Assembly (NCBI RefSeq): GCF_001611975.1
Contig: NZ_CP014525.1
Coordinates: 426,001-490,000 of the forward strand
Source: Haematospirillum jordaniae
GTDB lineage: Bacteria > Pseudomonadota > Alphaproteobacteria > Rhodospirillales > Rhodospirillaceae
DNA length: 64,000 nucleotides
Direction of reading: 5' to 3'
Of this stretch, positions 26,259-36,395 are shown piece by piece. The position numbers were made by a program, and so were the translations under genes. Within the stretch, counting starts at the first letter, position 1. Every line of letters starts with the position of its first letter. A model generated the notes under the pieces. That model was not told where the DNA came from, did not search any database, and worked only from the letters and a program-made list of their open reading frames with translations.

Positions 26259-27662
26259 GTGAAATATCTCAGTACACGGGGCCAGGCTCCGGTCCTTGGA
26301 TTTGACGACGTCCTGCTGTCTGGCCTTGCCGAAGATGGCGGGCTTTATGTACCGGAAACGTGGCCTACCCTGTCCCCGGCCGACATACGCGCCATGCGCG
26401 GCCTGTCGTGGGAAGATCTCGCGGTTCGCATTCTGTCGCTCTTCACCGCAGGCAGCCTGACCGAAGCGGATCTACGTCCCTTGGTTCGTGCCGCGTACGC
26501 ACCCTTCACCCATCAAGCCATTGCCCCACTGAAACAGCTGGATACCGATCTGTGGCTCTTGGAATTGTTCCACGGGCCAACGCTTGCGTTCAAGGATCAT
26601 GCCCTGCAAATGCTGGGGCACCTTTTTGACAACGTTCTGGGCAAACGTGGACAAACCATCACTGTCGTTGGTGCAACATCAGGCGATACAGGATCCGCCG
26701 CCATAGAGGCATGCCGGGACCGGGACAGCATCGAGATCTTCATCCTGTTCCCGAACGGTCGTGTTTCCGACGTCCAGCGTCGCCAGATGACGACCGTAAC
26801 AAGCCGCAATGTCCACTGCTTGGCTGTCGATGGTACGTTCGATGACTGTCAGGATATTGTAAAAGCCCTGTTTGCTTCGCCTTCCTTCTGTCAAGACGTT
26901 GGCTTGGCTGCCGTGAACTCCATCAACTGGGCACGGATCATGGCGCAGGTGGTCTATTATTTCTGGGCTGCCCTACGATTGGGAGCGCCGGACAGACCGG
27001 TTGTCTTCAGCGTACCGACCGGGAATTTTGGCAACGTCTTTGCCGGTTACGTTGCCCAACGTATGGGCCTACCGATCGAACGGCTTGTTATTGGCTCAAA
27101 CCGCAATGATATCCTGACCCGCTTTGTCGACACAGGCGTCCTCTCCGTTCAGGATGTTGTGCCGACCATAAGCCCCTCGATGGATATCCAGATCTCATCA
27201 AACCTGGAAAGGCTCCTGTTTGATCTCTGCGACCGCGACGCCGGTACGGTCAGAACGTTGATGCAACAGTTCCGCGAACAAGGCGCATGCTCGCCCCCCT
27301 CCTATACCGTTGAACGGGTACGGGCACTGTTTGAGGCCACGCGCCTTGATGATAAGGAAACCATGGGGGTTATGCGCAGCATCCACACCCTGACCGGAGA
27401 GCTCCTTGACCCACACACCGCGATTGGCGTTGCCGCTGGACAGAAAGCATCGCGCACGCACGGCACCCCGGTTGTTTGCCTTGGCACAGCCCACCCGGCC
27501 AAATTCCCTGACGCGGTAAGATCAGCCTGCGGTGTAGAACCAGTCCTGCCCCATCACCTGAAAGACTTACTCCAGCGGCCCGAACGCATGGAGCGGATAA
27601 ACCGTCAGGCCGATGCCGTAGAGGCCTATGTACGCGCGGCGCGGTCGCGCATCCATGCCTGA
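26259..27662 (+). CDS. thrC: threonine synthase
   Basis: Converts O-phosphohomoserine to threonine with PLP. 467 residues, GTG start at 26259 with GGAG upstream. MKYLSTRGQAP is the standard opening. The PLP lysine is Lys112 in TLAFKDHALQ; VVGATSGDTGSAAIE and SINWARIMAQVVYY are conserved. Followed 36 bases later by the M16 peptidase, a common pairing. Confidence 0.97.
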   Translation: MKYLSTRGQAPVLGFDDVLLSGLAEDGGLYVPETWPTLSPADIRAMRGLSWEDLAVRILSLFTAGSLTEADLRPLVRAAYAPFTHQAIAPLKQLDTDLWLLELFHGPTLAFKDHALQMLGHLFDNVLGKRGQTITVVGATSGDTGSAAIEACRDRDSIEIFILFPNGRVSDVQRRQMTTVTSRNVHCLAVDGTFDDCQDIVKALFASPSFCQDVGLAAVNSINWARIMAQVVYYFWAALRLGAPDRPVVFSVPTGNFGNVFAGYVAQRMGLPIERLVIGSNRNDILTRFVDTGVLSVQDVVPTISPSMDIQISSNLERLLFDLCDRDAGTVRTLMQQFREQGACSPPSYTVERVRALFEATRLDDKETMGVMRSIHTLTGELLDPHTAIGVAAGQKASRTHGTPVVCLGTAHPAKFPDAVRSACGVEPVLPHHLKDLLQRPERMERINRQADAVEAYVRAARSRIHA

Positions 27663-27698
27663 CAACACCACACAAACCCTCTTGTTTCCGGAGTTTCC

Positions 27699-28961
27699 AT
27701 GACCGTCACCATCACGACCTTGCCCAGCGGCCTGCGGGTATTGACCGACCGGATGGACACCGTACAGACCGTCACCCTGGGGGCTTGGGTGGATGCCGGG
27801 GCGCGCCATGAACCGGCGCCCCTGAACGGGATTTCCCACCTACTGGAACATATGGCGTTCAAGGGGACGGCCCGTCGTTCCGCCCGTGCCATTGCCGAAG
27901 AGATCGAAGATGTCGGCGGCATTCTCAATGCGTGGACCTCGCGCGAGAATACAGCCTATTATGCCAAGGTCCTGAAGGACGATGTCGCACTGGCCACCGA
28001 CATTATCGCCGACATTCTGCAGTATTCTGCTTTTGATCCGGAAGAGCTGAAGCGGGAACAATCTGTCATTGTGCAGGAAATCAATCAGGCAGAGGACACC
28101 CCGGACGATATTGTTTTTGACCACTTCCAAGCAACAGCATACCCGGATCAGGCCATGGGACGGACTGTTCTGGGAACGCCCGAGACAGTACGCAGCATCG
28201 ATCGCGAAACACTGAAGAGGTACATGAACAGTACCTACTCAACACACTCAACCATCATTGCTGCGGCCGGTCACATCGACCATGATTCTTTTGTCCATCT
28301 GGTTGAAAAAACCTTCACAAGCCTGCCGGTTTTCCCATCTGTTACTCCTGAGAAGGCGCTCTATAAAGGTGGAGAAAGCCGGCAGGACAAGAAGCTGGAG
28401 CAGGTACATCTTGTACTCGGCTTTGACGGTGTGGCGTATGACCATCCGCACTTCTACGCCACAGCTGTACTCTCAACGCTTCTGGGCGGGGGCATGTCTT
28501 CCCGGCTGTTCCAAGAAATTCGTGAAAAACGGGGACTGGTTTACTCCATCTACAGCTACACCAATTCAACAACCGATGGCGGGCTATTCAGCATCTATGC
28601 CGGCACCGGTGATGACGAGGCTGCAGAGCTAGTACCTGTTCTGTGCACGGAGCTTCGGAAAATTGTGGATACAATCGCACAGAATGATGAACTGATGAGG
28701 GCACGGGCCCAAATCAAGGCCGGACTCCTGATGGGGCTGGAAAGCAGCTCGAACCGCGCGGAAACGGCGGCTCGACAGCTGTTCACACATGGGCGGATCG
28801 TGGATACAGATGAACTGGTCGCCATGGTCGAGTCCGTCGATGCCGCTGCTGTACGGGATGCCGCTGCCCTGATCTTTGCATCAGACCCAACACTAGCCGT
28901 GCTGGGTCCAAGCCGGAATGTCCCGAGCTTGGACGCTATCAAGGGCATGATTGCAGGCTAG
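27699..28961 (+). CDS. M16-family processing peptidase
   Basis: 420 residues. The inverted zinc motif HLLEH (His47, Glu50, His51) is followed by QEINQAEDTPDD holding the third ligand. TDRMDTVQTVTLGAWVDAG and REKRGLVYSIYSY are family motifs, the latter in the C-terminal half. It resembles the mitochondrial beta processing peptidase type of bacterial M16 proteases. Follows thrC on the same strand, likely the same transcript. Confidence 0.95.
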   Translation: MTVTITTLPSGLRVLTDRMDTVQTVTLGAWVDAGARHEPAPLNGISHLLEHMAFKGTARRSARAIAEEIEDVGGILNAWTSRENTAYYAKVLKDDVALATDIIADILQYSAFDPEELKREQSVIVQEINQAEDTPDDIVFDHFQATAYPDQAMGRTVLGTPETVRSIDRETLKRYMNSTYSTHSTIIAAAGHIDHDSFVHLVEKTFTSLPVFPSVTPEKALYKGGESRQDKKLEQVHLVLGFDGVAYDHPHFYATAVLSTLLGGGMSSRLFQEIREKRGLVYSIYSYTNSTTDGGLFSIYAGTGDDEAAELVPVLCTELRKIVDTIAQNDELMRARAQIKAGLLMGLESSSNRAETAARQLFTHGRIVDTDELVAMVESVDAAAVRDAAALIFASDPTLAVLGPSRNVPSLDAIKGMIAG

Positions 28962-28969
28962 AAAGCGCG

Positions 28970-28987
28970 GGCCGGCCTCAACCGGCC
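28970..28987. terminator. short hairpin between convergent genes
   Basis: GGCCGG and CCGGCC around a six-base loop lie between the M16 stop (28961) and the regulator gene, whose stop codon sits in the loop. There is no T-run. It is at best a weak bidirectional terminator. Confidence 0.35.
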
Positions 28988-29691
28988 TGAACGTCGACAG
29001 CAAAGCGATAGCCATGCCCGTGGCAGGTCTCGACCATCCTCTGGCCGCCACGGGCATCACCCAGCTTACGACGGATGCGGCTGATCAAGGTATCAATAGA
29101 GCGATCATTGACCTCACGGCCGGGGGCCCCTGTCGCTTCCAAAAGCTGGTCACGCGTCAATGGCTGACCAGCCCGAGCAACCAGAACAGCAAGCAAATCA
29201 AATTCCGTCGCTGTCATTGAAATCGGGTCACCGTCCGGACTGGTCAGCTTGCGCCACAGAAGATCCATTTCCCAACCAGCAAACTTGTACACAACACCGC
29301 CGGGAGCTTCCTTGTTCCCGTTCAAACGGCCAAGGACATTACGAACACGAGCCACCAACTCCCTGGGGTGGAAGGGCTTCGTCACGTAATCATCCGCGCC
29401 CAGCTCCAGCCCCGTAATGCGATCCCGCGGCTGGGCTCTCGCTGTCACCATAATGATCGGAACCCGTGACTGCTTGCGCACAGAGTGGGCAAGCTGGATA
29501 CCATCGCCATCCGGTAAATTCAGGTCAAGGAGGATCAAGTCCACCGTTGCCCTAGCCATGGCCTGACGCATGGCCTCGGCCGTGGATGCACCACTTACAG
29601 AATACCCTGCCTCTCGCAGAAACGCAGACAGGAGTGCCTGTGTCGCCGGATCATCTTCGACCAGAAGAATGTGGGCCTGCTCTTTTGTCAT
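28978..29691 (-). CDS. OmpR/PhoB-family response regulator
   Basis: 237 residues from ATG 29691. Receiver domain: acidic pair Asp13-Asp14, phosphoacceptor Asp56 in LILLDLNLPDGDG, conserved Lys in YVTKPFHP. The C-terminal winged helix (about 135-235) contains EFDLLAVLVARAGQPLTRDQLL and HGHGYRFAVD. No histidine kinase gene is adjacent, so it is an orphan here; the hybrid kinase at 61254 is far away. Confidence 0.95.
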   Translation of the reverse strand: MTKEQAHILLVEDDPATQALLSAFLREAGYSVSGASTAEAMRQAMARATVDLILLDLNLPDGDGIQLAHSVRKQSRVPIIMVTARAQPRDRITGLELGADDYVTKPFHPRELVARVRNVLGRLNGNKEAPGGVVYKFAGWEMDLLWRKLTSPDGDPISMTATEFDLLAVLVARAGQPLTRDQLLEATGAPGREVNDRSIDTLISRIRRKLGDARGGQRMVETCHGHGYRFAVDVQAG

Positions 29692-29914
29692 GGTTTTCGC
29701 CCCCTGATTAAGCGATCCGGACACCGCGCAGCATAATGTGACTCTGTTCAGGAGATATGAAATTTCCGGGGCACTGACAACTGGAAAGTATAATGTCCAG
29801 CCAAGAGTAAATATCTATGCGTTTAATATCTCTTGGAAAATCTTCCCTTGGTTTTTTTATGGGGTTTTGGCACAGCCATTAGTCATTAATGACCGCGCCA
29901 ATAACTCCCCTAGA

Positions 29915-30679
29915 TTATATCACCGTCAGCATGGAAGCTACTAATGGATGTCTTACAATATCGGATTCGCGTAACCTGATAACCGATACATCTTCAAGGC
30001 TTTCCAACCTGGAGGCAATATCCCGAAGCCCTGAAAGGCCCGGAAGAAGATCCGTCTGATCCGGATCGCCGGTCAGAACCATGGTTGAGTTCCAGCCCAG
30101 ACGGGTCAACATCATCTTGATCTGGCCGTAGGTGCAGTTTTGCGCCTCATCAATAACGATAAAGGAGTTATTCAGGGTACGCCCCCGCATGTAGGCAACC
30201 GGCGCAATTTCTATTGTCCCATCTGCCAGCATTTGCCGCAGCTTCTTCGCGCCAAGACGATCGTTGAGGGCATCGTAAAGCGGGCGCAAATAGGGCGCCA
30301 GCTTGTCTTCCATGGCACCGGGAAGAAACCCGAGACTTTCACCGGCCTCGACGGCCGGGCGGGATAAAATAATACGACCGACCGAACCGCTCTCCAATGC
30401 TTCAACGGCTTTTGAAACCGCAATGTATGTTTTTCCCGTTCCGGCAGGCCCCAGTGCCAGAACAAGATTCCGGGTTTCAACAGCATCCATGAGAAGCGAC
30501 TGGTTCTCGCTGTGCGGGCGAATGCGACGAATATAACTTCTGTCACGGCGCTGATCATCCACATCACGCCCACAAGACGGAGCGGTTCCACCCAACGGAT
30601 CCCAAACCATAGCCTCGGGCATCAAAGCCCGAACACGGGAGTTTTCGACCTGTGCAGAACGATGGGTGCGCTTGGCCAT
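29915..30679 (-). CDS. phoH: PhoH-family ATPase
   Basis: 254 residues from ATG 30679, which has AGGAGAGG upstream; the longer frame to 30811 lacks this. The P-loop is ALGPAGTGKTYIA, followed by ILSRPAVEAGESLGFLPG, then FIVIDEAQNCTYGQIKMMLTRLG and TGDPDQTDL. These are the hallmarks of the PhoH helicase-like ATPase. It does not sit in the usual ybeY-corC context, so it is likely the stand-alone type. The first 55 residues are basic and variable. Confidence 0.94.
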   Translation of the reverse strand: MAKRTHRSAQVENSRVRALMPEAMVWDPLGGTAPSCGRDVDDQRRDRSYIRRIRPHSENQSLLMDAVETRNLVLALGPAGTGKTYIAVSKAVEALESGSVGRIILSRPAVEAGESLGFLPGAMEDKLAPYLRPLYDALNDRLGAKKLRQMLADGTIEIAPVAYMRGRTLNNSFIVIDEAQNCTYGQIKMMLTRLGWNSTMVLTGDPDQTDLLPGLSGLRDIASRLESLEDVSVIRLRESDIVRHPLVASMLTVI

Positions 30680-31003
30680 AGGCAGAACCTCTCCTGAAAG
30701 AGAAAAGGGAGACAGGCAGTGCCCTCGTGCCGGAGCAATGCCAACAAAAAAGCCCCGTCCAGAAAGTACGGGGCAAGACACGAGTGGAAGAAGGGACAAA
30801 AAAGAAGGCATCAGTACGGACTGGAAGGGCCCCTTCCGCCGACGAAGAAAACGCAGGCGGTAAACCCCACAAAACCCGCAGCAAATTCACGCTGCAACGA
30901 AAGAGATGGTCCAAACCGGAGATCCTCCGACAGGGGCCGTGACACACTGAATGGTACTTCACAACGCCTGACAACAACAGGAGCGATCAAGCAGAAAAAC
31001 CCA
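30680..31003. other. intergenic region between the GH17 gene and phoH
   Basis: No gene is seen in 324 bases. It carries a terminator for minus-strand transcripts at 30744-30775 and the start region of phoH. Confidence 0.5.
30744..30775 (-). terminator. intrinsic terminator downstream of the GH17 gene
   Basis: On the minus strand CCCCGT and ACGGGG form a stem with a nine-base loop, followed by C and six T. It lies about 230 bases after the GH17 stop and just before the phoH leader. Confidence 0.88.
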
Positions 31004-32602
31004 TCAACTAGGCCTGTCCACCAACCCGGCAGCCCCGGAAGGCCCGTAAAATGACGGATTATGGGAATAAACAGCCCGGAAAATCGCCGGAGAAACCAGG
31101 GCAATAACCGTTGCTCCCCATACAAGAGCATCATCATTACGCCATGTCTCAACAGAGCAGGCAAACAAGACGGCGGGAACGCTTGTCCCGGCCAACCAGA
31201 CGTCTTCTGGCTTCCCGGGCAGTGCAAACAAGATCCGGGAGTCACGAATCCACAGCAGCACCAGCGCCACAGCCACAATCAGAACCATACTGGCCGGAAA
31301 GTCCCGATAGCGTCCACCAAAGGCAAGACCAAAGGCACTGGTCGCAGCAACAGCCAAGGTCATCCGGTACAAAAGACCATGCCATACACCCAACCCAGGT
31401 TCCTTGCTCTGCAAAACAGACAGGAAAGCAACAGCGGAAACAACGGCCAGTAAACCAACGCCCCCATTCACGCCCCACTCCAGCAAAGAGCGGCTGGACA
31501 GCACAGAATGACGAGCCAGAAGAGCAATGACTTCCCCCGCAGCCAAGGCCCCAACGACAGAGATGGCAAATCCAACACGATCAATACGTTTGCTCACAAT
31601 AATAACGGCCACGAAAATAAAAACACCAGTGCCCAAAGCCACCAGAACCCACTGCAGCCAATCCGGATCCTCAACAACCGGTCCCTTCAGCAGAATTTTC
31701 GGCTTTCCTCCGGTCTGCTGAAGCCCCCAATATCCACCAACTGTTCCTTCTTGGTCCCGCTTCCACATCTGGTCAAAGGCCTCGATCAGGTTGACACGCC
31801 AGCCATTGCTGTCTGCCATATCCAGAACACCACGAATAAAGCGCGTGGCGTTAACAAGACCAGGCTCGGCACCCTCCCGCTGCCTTCCACGGGTTGGCCA
31901 CCCTGTTTCGCCAATCAGGACATCTTGGCCAGCAAAAAGAGCTCCCACAGACTCGCGGACATCGCGCACATGCCGCAGGGCTGTATCAATATCAGCCGGC
32001 TCATCCTCCCAGTACGGCAGAATATGCACCGTCACAAAATCAACTTCGTTTTTCAGGGCTTCTGCGTGCCTAGTCCAGAATTCCCATACATCGGCATAGG
32101 TGACAGGTTGAGGGACACGAGATCGCACCTCGCGGAGAAAGGCAGCCATCCCTTCAGGAGCCTGCTCGCGCCGCAACAACACTTCATTCCCGACAATAAC
32201 CGCCTTGACGGTTTGCGGGTACGCATTGGCTATAGTGACAGCCCGCTCAACCTCGCTCCGGTTATCAACCGGGCTACCCCCAATCCAGATCCCGAGAAGC
32301 ACATGCATACCCAGCTTCTCAGCCTCGGCAGCCAGCTGATCCAAGCCATTGGATGATGCATAGGTGCGCACACAAGAGGTCAAGGTTTTAAGATGGGCCA
32401 GATCTTCGGCCAAACGTTCCCGGGTCACATGGAAAGACGGGTCGAACGGACTCTCGCCATCGCGGAACGGAGCGTAGGAAACGCACGGAACCCGGCTCAT
32501 GGCGGAATCCGTAACATCAACCGGTATGCCGGGGCGGACAAGCACACCGGCAAGAACCAGAACAGCAACAACCAACCCCGCCAGAACGCGACTACGCCCC
32601 AT
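31004..32602 (-). CDS. GH17-like membrane enzyme of beta-glucan metabolism
   Basis: 532 residues from ATG 32602. After one N-terminal helix (about 5-24) there is a GH17-type barrel (about 40-330). The likely acid/base is Glu140 in VIVGNEVLLR and the nucleophile Glu232 in IGETGWPT, both as in known beta-1,3-glucanases. The last 190 residues form about six membrane helices. This layout resembles the NdvC-type proteins linked to cyclic beta-glucan synthesis or trimming, rather than to secreted hydrolases. A membrane-bound role in glucan processing is inferred. Divergent to bioB. Confidence 0.85.
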   Translation of the reverse strand: MGRSRVLAGLVVAVLVLAGVLVRPGIPVDVTDSAMSRVPCVSYAPFRDGESPFDPSFHVTRERLAEDLAHLKTLTSCVRTYASSNGLDQLAAEAEKLGMHVLLGIWIGGSPVDNRSEVERAVTIANAYPQTVKAVIVGNEVLLRREQAPEGMAAFLREVRSRVPQPVTYADVWEFWTRHAEALKNEVDFVTVHILPYWEDEPADIDTALRHVRDVRESVGALFAGQDVLIGETGWPTRGRQREGAEPGLVNATRFIRGVLDMADSNGWRVNLIEAFDQMWKRDQEGTVGGYWGLQQTGGKPKILLKGPVVEDPDWLQWVLVALGTGVFIFVAVIIVSKRIDRVGFAISVVGALAAGEVIALLARHSVLSSRSLLEWGVNGGVGLLAVVSAVAFLSVLQSKEPGLGVWHGLLYRMTLAVAATSAFGLAFGGRYRDFPASMVLIVAVALVLLWIRDSRILFALPGKPEDVWLAGTSVPAVLFACSVETWRNDDALVWGATVIALVSPAIFRAVYSHNPSFYGPSGAAGLVDRPS

Positions 32603-32803
32603 GATTCTTGCACCTGGAAGACAAAAAGACAGACCTTGCTTGGTAAACAAGTTTCACCCCCCGGGAAAGGAAAAATATTGCCCCGCTCACCCCCTTTGTT
32701 CAGTGGGCCTGACACGGACACACGACAAGACGGCCGGGTTGCCGACAGAAAATTGGTGTGATACAGGCTTGCAGCCAATTATCCGGGTCCGGAGCATTTT
32801 GTC

Positions 32804-33838
32804 ATGACCATTACGCCAATCCCTCTGCCAATGCCATCCTTGCCGGCACAGTTTCAGGGACGGGACTGGAGCATACCCAGAACAGACTGGACACGACACG
32901 ATGTTGAAACCCTGTTTGACATGCCGTTCATTGATTTGGTCAGCTTGGCGCAGAGCATACATCGCAGCTGGTTTGATCCCAACACGATCCAGCGATCAAC
33001 CCTTGTCAACATAAAGACCGGGGCCTGCCCCGAGGACTGCAAGTACTGTTCCCAGTCAAGAACGGCGAAAGCCAAGCTGAAGGTTGAACCCTTGATGGGG
33101 GTTGAAGAAGTTCGGACCGCAGCCCGCAAAGCCCGTGAGAACGGCGCAACCCGCCTGTGCATGGGGGCAGCTTGGCGCCAGCTTCGCGAACGGGATCTGC
33201 CAACCATTGTCGAGATGATCGGCGCGGTGAAAGAAGAAGGTCTGCAGACCTGCATGACCCTTGGCATGTTGAAACCGGAGCTGGCCAATGCGTTGGCCGA
33301 GGCTGGTCTGGACTACTATAACCATAACGTCGATACCTCGCCCGAATACTACAAAAGTATCATCTCATCCCGTACCTACGAGAATCGCCTTGATACGCTG
33401 AAGGCCGTGCGGGAAGCCGGCATCCGGGTTTGCTCCGGCGGGATTGTCGGTCTTGGAGAAAGTCGGGCAGATCGGGCCGGCATGCTGCATACACTGGCAA
33501 CGCTGGAGACACACCCCAACAGCGTGCCCATCAACATGCTGGTTGGAATCAAGGGAACTGCCTTGTCTGACGAAGGAAAAGGGGGGAATGTCGACCCTCT
33601 GGAGTTTGTCCGCACCATCGCCGTTGCACGTATCCTGATGCCACGTTCGGTTGTTCGCCTCTCGGCAGGCCGCCATGCCATGGATGACAGCACGCAGGCT
33701 CTTGCCTTCATGGCTGGTGCCAATTCCATTTTCTACGGCGAAGAATTACTGACAACGGAAAACAGCCCAACCGCACGGGACAATGACCTGTTGACCCGAC
33801 TGGGGATAACCCCCATGGCACAAAACCCCAACGACTGA
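32804..33838 (+). CDS. bioB: biotin synthase
   Basis: Radical SAM enzyme that inserts sulphur into dethiobiotin. 344 residues. The SAM cluster ligands are Cys75, Cys79 and Cys82 in [35 protein letters not shown] and [11 protein letters not shown] are diagnostic, and the second-cluster Arg lies in RLSAGR. CCGGAG is found 12 bases before the ATG. No other bio gene is in the window. Monocistronic by context; I could not recognise a BirA or BioR operator with confidence. Confidence 0.98.
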   Translation: MTITPIPLPMPSLPAQFQGRDWSIPRTDWTRHDVETLFDMPFIDLVSLAQSIHRSWFDPNTIQRSTLVNIKTGACPEDCKYCSQSRTAKAKLKVEPLMGVEEVRTAARKARENGATRLCMGAAWRQLRERDLPTIVEMIGAVKEEGLQTCMTLGMLKPELANALAEAGLDYYNHNVDTSPEYYKSIISSRTYENRLDTLKAVREAGIRVCSGGIVGLGESRADRAGMLHTLATLETHPNSVPINMLVGIKGTALSDEGKGGNVDPLEFVRTIAVARILMPRSVVRLSAGRHAMDDSTQALAFMAGANSIFYGEELLTTENSPTARDNDLLTRLGITPMAQNPND

Positions 33839-33846
33839 GAACAAGA

Positions 33847-33869
33847 ACCCGGGAATCTGAATCCCGGGT
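33847..33869. terminator. hairpin between convergent bioB and the SLC13 gene
   Basis: ACCCGGGA and TCCCGGGT form an 8-bp stem with a seven-base loop, eight bases after the bioB stop and touching the SLC13 stop. On the minus strand a short T-rich run follows. Plausible terminator for one or both genes. Confidence 0.6.
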
Positions 33870-35656
33870 CAGAAGGGCCAGAACAAGGGAATAATCAGAA
33901 CCGAGACCAAGCCAATAATCGCGTTCAACGGGGCACCGATCTTCAGAAAATCGGTAAAACGATAACCGCCTGCCGTATAAACCATGGTGTTGGTCTGATA
34001 ACCGATCGGCGTTGCAAAGCTTGCAGATGCCCCGAACATCACGGCAACGACAAGGGGCCGTGGGTCAATGCCTATCTCGACACCTAGGTTATAGGCAATC
34101 GGCGTCATCAAAACAGCCACCGCATTGTTGGTGATGATCTCGGTCATGAGTGACACAATGACGTATATAACAATCAACAGGACCCATGGCGAATGCCCAT
34201 GTAAATAAGGTGCCATTGCGCCTACAACCAACTTTATGGCCCCTGTCTTTTCCAATGTCAGACCAACAGCGAGCATCCCGAAAATAAGAACCAGTATGCG
34301 CCAGTCTACTGCTTGATAGGCTTCATCTACATCAACACAGCGTGTCAAAAGAACCAGAGCCACGGCAATAAGCGCCAAGGCTGAAATCTCTGCCACACCA
34401 AGCGCAGACAGCCCAATGACAGCCAACATGATAAGGACAACAAAAGGAGCCTTGGTTCTGCGGAAAGGACGGTCCTTGGGTTCCGACAGGTTAATCAGCC
34501 CCTGATCACTGGACAAACGCTCCAGATCCTCGGCTGACCCCTCCATCAGGACTGTATCACCAACCTGAAGAACAACAGAATCAAGATCCCGGGAGACATT
34601 TTCCCCAGCACGATGAACAGCTAGGGGATAAACCCCATAACGCCGACGAAGGCGCAGATTGCCAACAGGATGCCCAGCCATTGGCGACCCCGGCCCAACC
34701 AGTCCCTCGGCAATGGTTGACTGACGCGCGATCAGAGGCTCAAGCGCATGCGCACCGGGAAACTCAACCTTGCTGTCCTCGCGCAGGGATATGACCTCAC
34801 CAGCCCGCGTTTTCAGGATCACGCGATCTCCCGCCTCAAGAACCACACTATCAAGGTCCCGACGCAGGGACTCCTCGCCACGCACAACATCAATCAGACG
34901 CCCATCCGCACGACGAAATAGATTAACCTCAACAGCAAGGCTACCGATCAGCGGGGAGTCATAGGGAACAACAACCTCCGTAATAAAGCGCGGACCGGCC
35001 CGATTACCAACAAGCGTACTAAGGCTCTGCCGGTCAGGGAGAAGACGGGGAGCGACCAGAACAACATAAACCATACCGGCAATGGCCATCAGGACACCGG
35101 CACCACTGATCTCGAAGATCCCGAATGGCTCCATCCCAAGCCCCTGGGCCACACCATCCACCAGCAGGTTGGTTGATGTTCCAATCATCGTACAGGTGCC
35201 GCCCATGATTGTGGCGTAGGACAAGGGAATCAGAAACTTTGACGGTGACTGCTGAAGGGAAACCGCCAAACCGATCACAACCGGGATCATAACAATCACA
35301 ACAGGCGTGTTATTGACAAAGGCCGACATCAACATCGTGCCCCCCATCAACAGACTGATTGCCACAGTTGGCCGCGAGCGGGCAATACGATGGATAACAC
35401 CGCCAAAGGCTTCAATAGCACCGGTGCGTACAAGGGCACCGGACAGAATAAACATGGCCGCAATCGTTGCCGGAGCACTGTTGGAAAAAACGGAAAAAAC
35501 TTCCTTGATGTTCAGCAAATCAAGAATCAGGAGCAGAGCCACCGCCGCAACAGCAACAACATCGGGCGGCCATTTCTCCCACACAAAGGCCACAAGCAGA
35601 ACCACCAGAAAGCCAAGGGCTACATAGGGAGCAAGGGCATCAAACCCGTATAACAT
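33869..35656 (-). CDS. SLC13-type permease with two TrkA-C domains
   Basis: 595 residues. Membrane helices at both ends frame a soluble centre (about 195-385). The centre holds two RCK_C/TrkA-C-like modules, each with the motif RDLDSVVLEAGDRVILK or RDLDSVVLQVGDTVLM. FILSGALVRTGAIEAF and NNTPVVIVMIPVV are typical of the ion-transporter core, and ASFATPIGYQTNTMVYTAGGY near the C-terminus is the second family signature. Likely transports an anion (dicarboxylate or sulphate type); substrate not decidable. Confidence 0.93.
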   Translation of the reverse strand: MLYGFDALAPYVALGFLVVLLVAFVWEKWPPDVVAVAAVALLLILDLLNIKEVFSVFSNSAPATIAAMFILSGALVRTGAIEAFGGVIHRIARSRPTVAISLLMGGTMLMSAFVNNTPVVIVMIPVVIGLAVSLQQSPSKFLIPLSYATIMGGTCTMIGTSTNLLVDGVAQGLGMEPFGIFEISGAGVLMAIAGMVYVVLVAPRLLPDRQSLSTLVGNRAGPRFITEVVVPYDSPLIGSLAVEVNLFRRADGRLIDVVRGEESLRRDLDSVVLEAGDRVILKTRAGEVISLREDSKVEFPGAHALEPLIARQSTIAEGLVGPGSPMAGHPVGNLRLRRRYGVYPLAVHRAGENVSRDLDSVVLQVGDTVLMEGSAEDLERLSSDQGLINLSEPKDRPFRRTKAPFVVLIMLAVIGLSALGVAEISALALIAVALVLLTRCVDVDEAYQAVDWRILVLIFGMLAVGLTLEKTGAIKLVVGAMAPYLHGHSPWVLLIVIYVIVSLMTEIITNNAVAVLMTPIAYNLGVEIGIDPRPLVVAVMFGASASFATPIGYQTNTMVYTAGGYRFTDFLKIGAPLNAIIGLVSVLIIPLFWPF

Positions 35657-35733
35657 GCCCTTAAGCCCCCGACAGTCATGATACCTAGGGCAGGAATGCT
35701 ACCAAAGAGTGAGCTGCTGGGGCAATAAAACTG

Positions 35734-36222
35734 TTAACGCGAGGACCTGTCGGAAACAACAGGCCTTACCGCCATTCCAGAGCTCTCGAGACCCTCGCCT
35801 GAATGGCTTGCTCCCTCACCCTGAGACTTAGCAGCGACGGACACACAACGAGGAGAACGCGCAACAGCAACAACCATGATGGTTGCCGCCACCGCACCGT
35901 AGTCCGCATTGTAAAACACCAGCGCCATCAGAGTCAGTGCCAGAGCAGCAACCATGACAGCCGGACGCCGGAACCAGAGCGCCAACCCGGCCGCCGGGAT
36001 TGACACGATGCCCAGCACCTTGGTGTACATCAGGATGCCCAGACTGGACCGCAGGGAACACTGGAATGACACGGCGCCAAGAGCACAGGCGTGGGACATT
36101 GCCTCATCCTGCAGCCAGAAATAACGCGCAAAAAGCAGCAAGATCAGGAAAAAAAAGAAAGCTAGGACAACAGGCATCCGGGCCGGATGCAACAAGGCCT
36201 TCACAAGATCTTTCCACAACAT
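35734..36222 (-). CDS. membrane protein of unknown function
   Basis: 162 residues with about four hydrophobic segments (about 18-35, 61-80, 85-103, 105-122). One periplasmic loop contains two Cys (SHACALGAVSFQC). The C-terminal 40 residues are polar and Ser-rich. I recognise no family with confidence. Divergent to the ATPase gene at 36396. Confidence 0.6.
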   Translation of the reverse strand: MLWKDLVKALLHPARMPVVLAFFFFLILLLFARYFWLQDEAMSHACALGAVSFQCSLRSSLGILMYTKVLGIVSIPAAGLALWFRRPAVMVAALALTLMALVFYNADYGAVAATIMVVAVARSPRCVSVAAKSQGEGASHSGEGLESSGMAVRPVVSDRSSR

Positions 36223-36395
36223 GCAAAACCTGCCACTGTATCAATATAATACAAGCCGAACATGGACAAAGCACTGATGACAGCCCGGTCTCTTGCCACA
36301 GTTCAGGGACAAACCCAACAGCCCGGACGCATGATACACGCGAGAAAGGTTATCGCGGTTTTACGCTGCCATGTCAAAAGACAAAGCAGGACAGC

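Noticed and set aside
32603..32803. BirA or BioR operator before bioB
   Set aside because: A TTGGTAAACAAG-like stretch is present, but no full two-arm operator could be shown.
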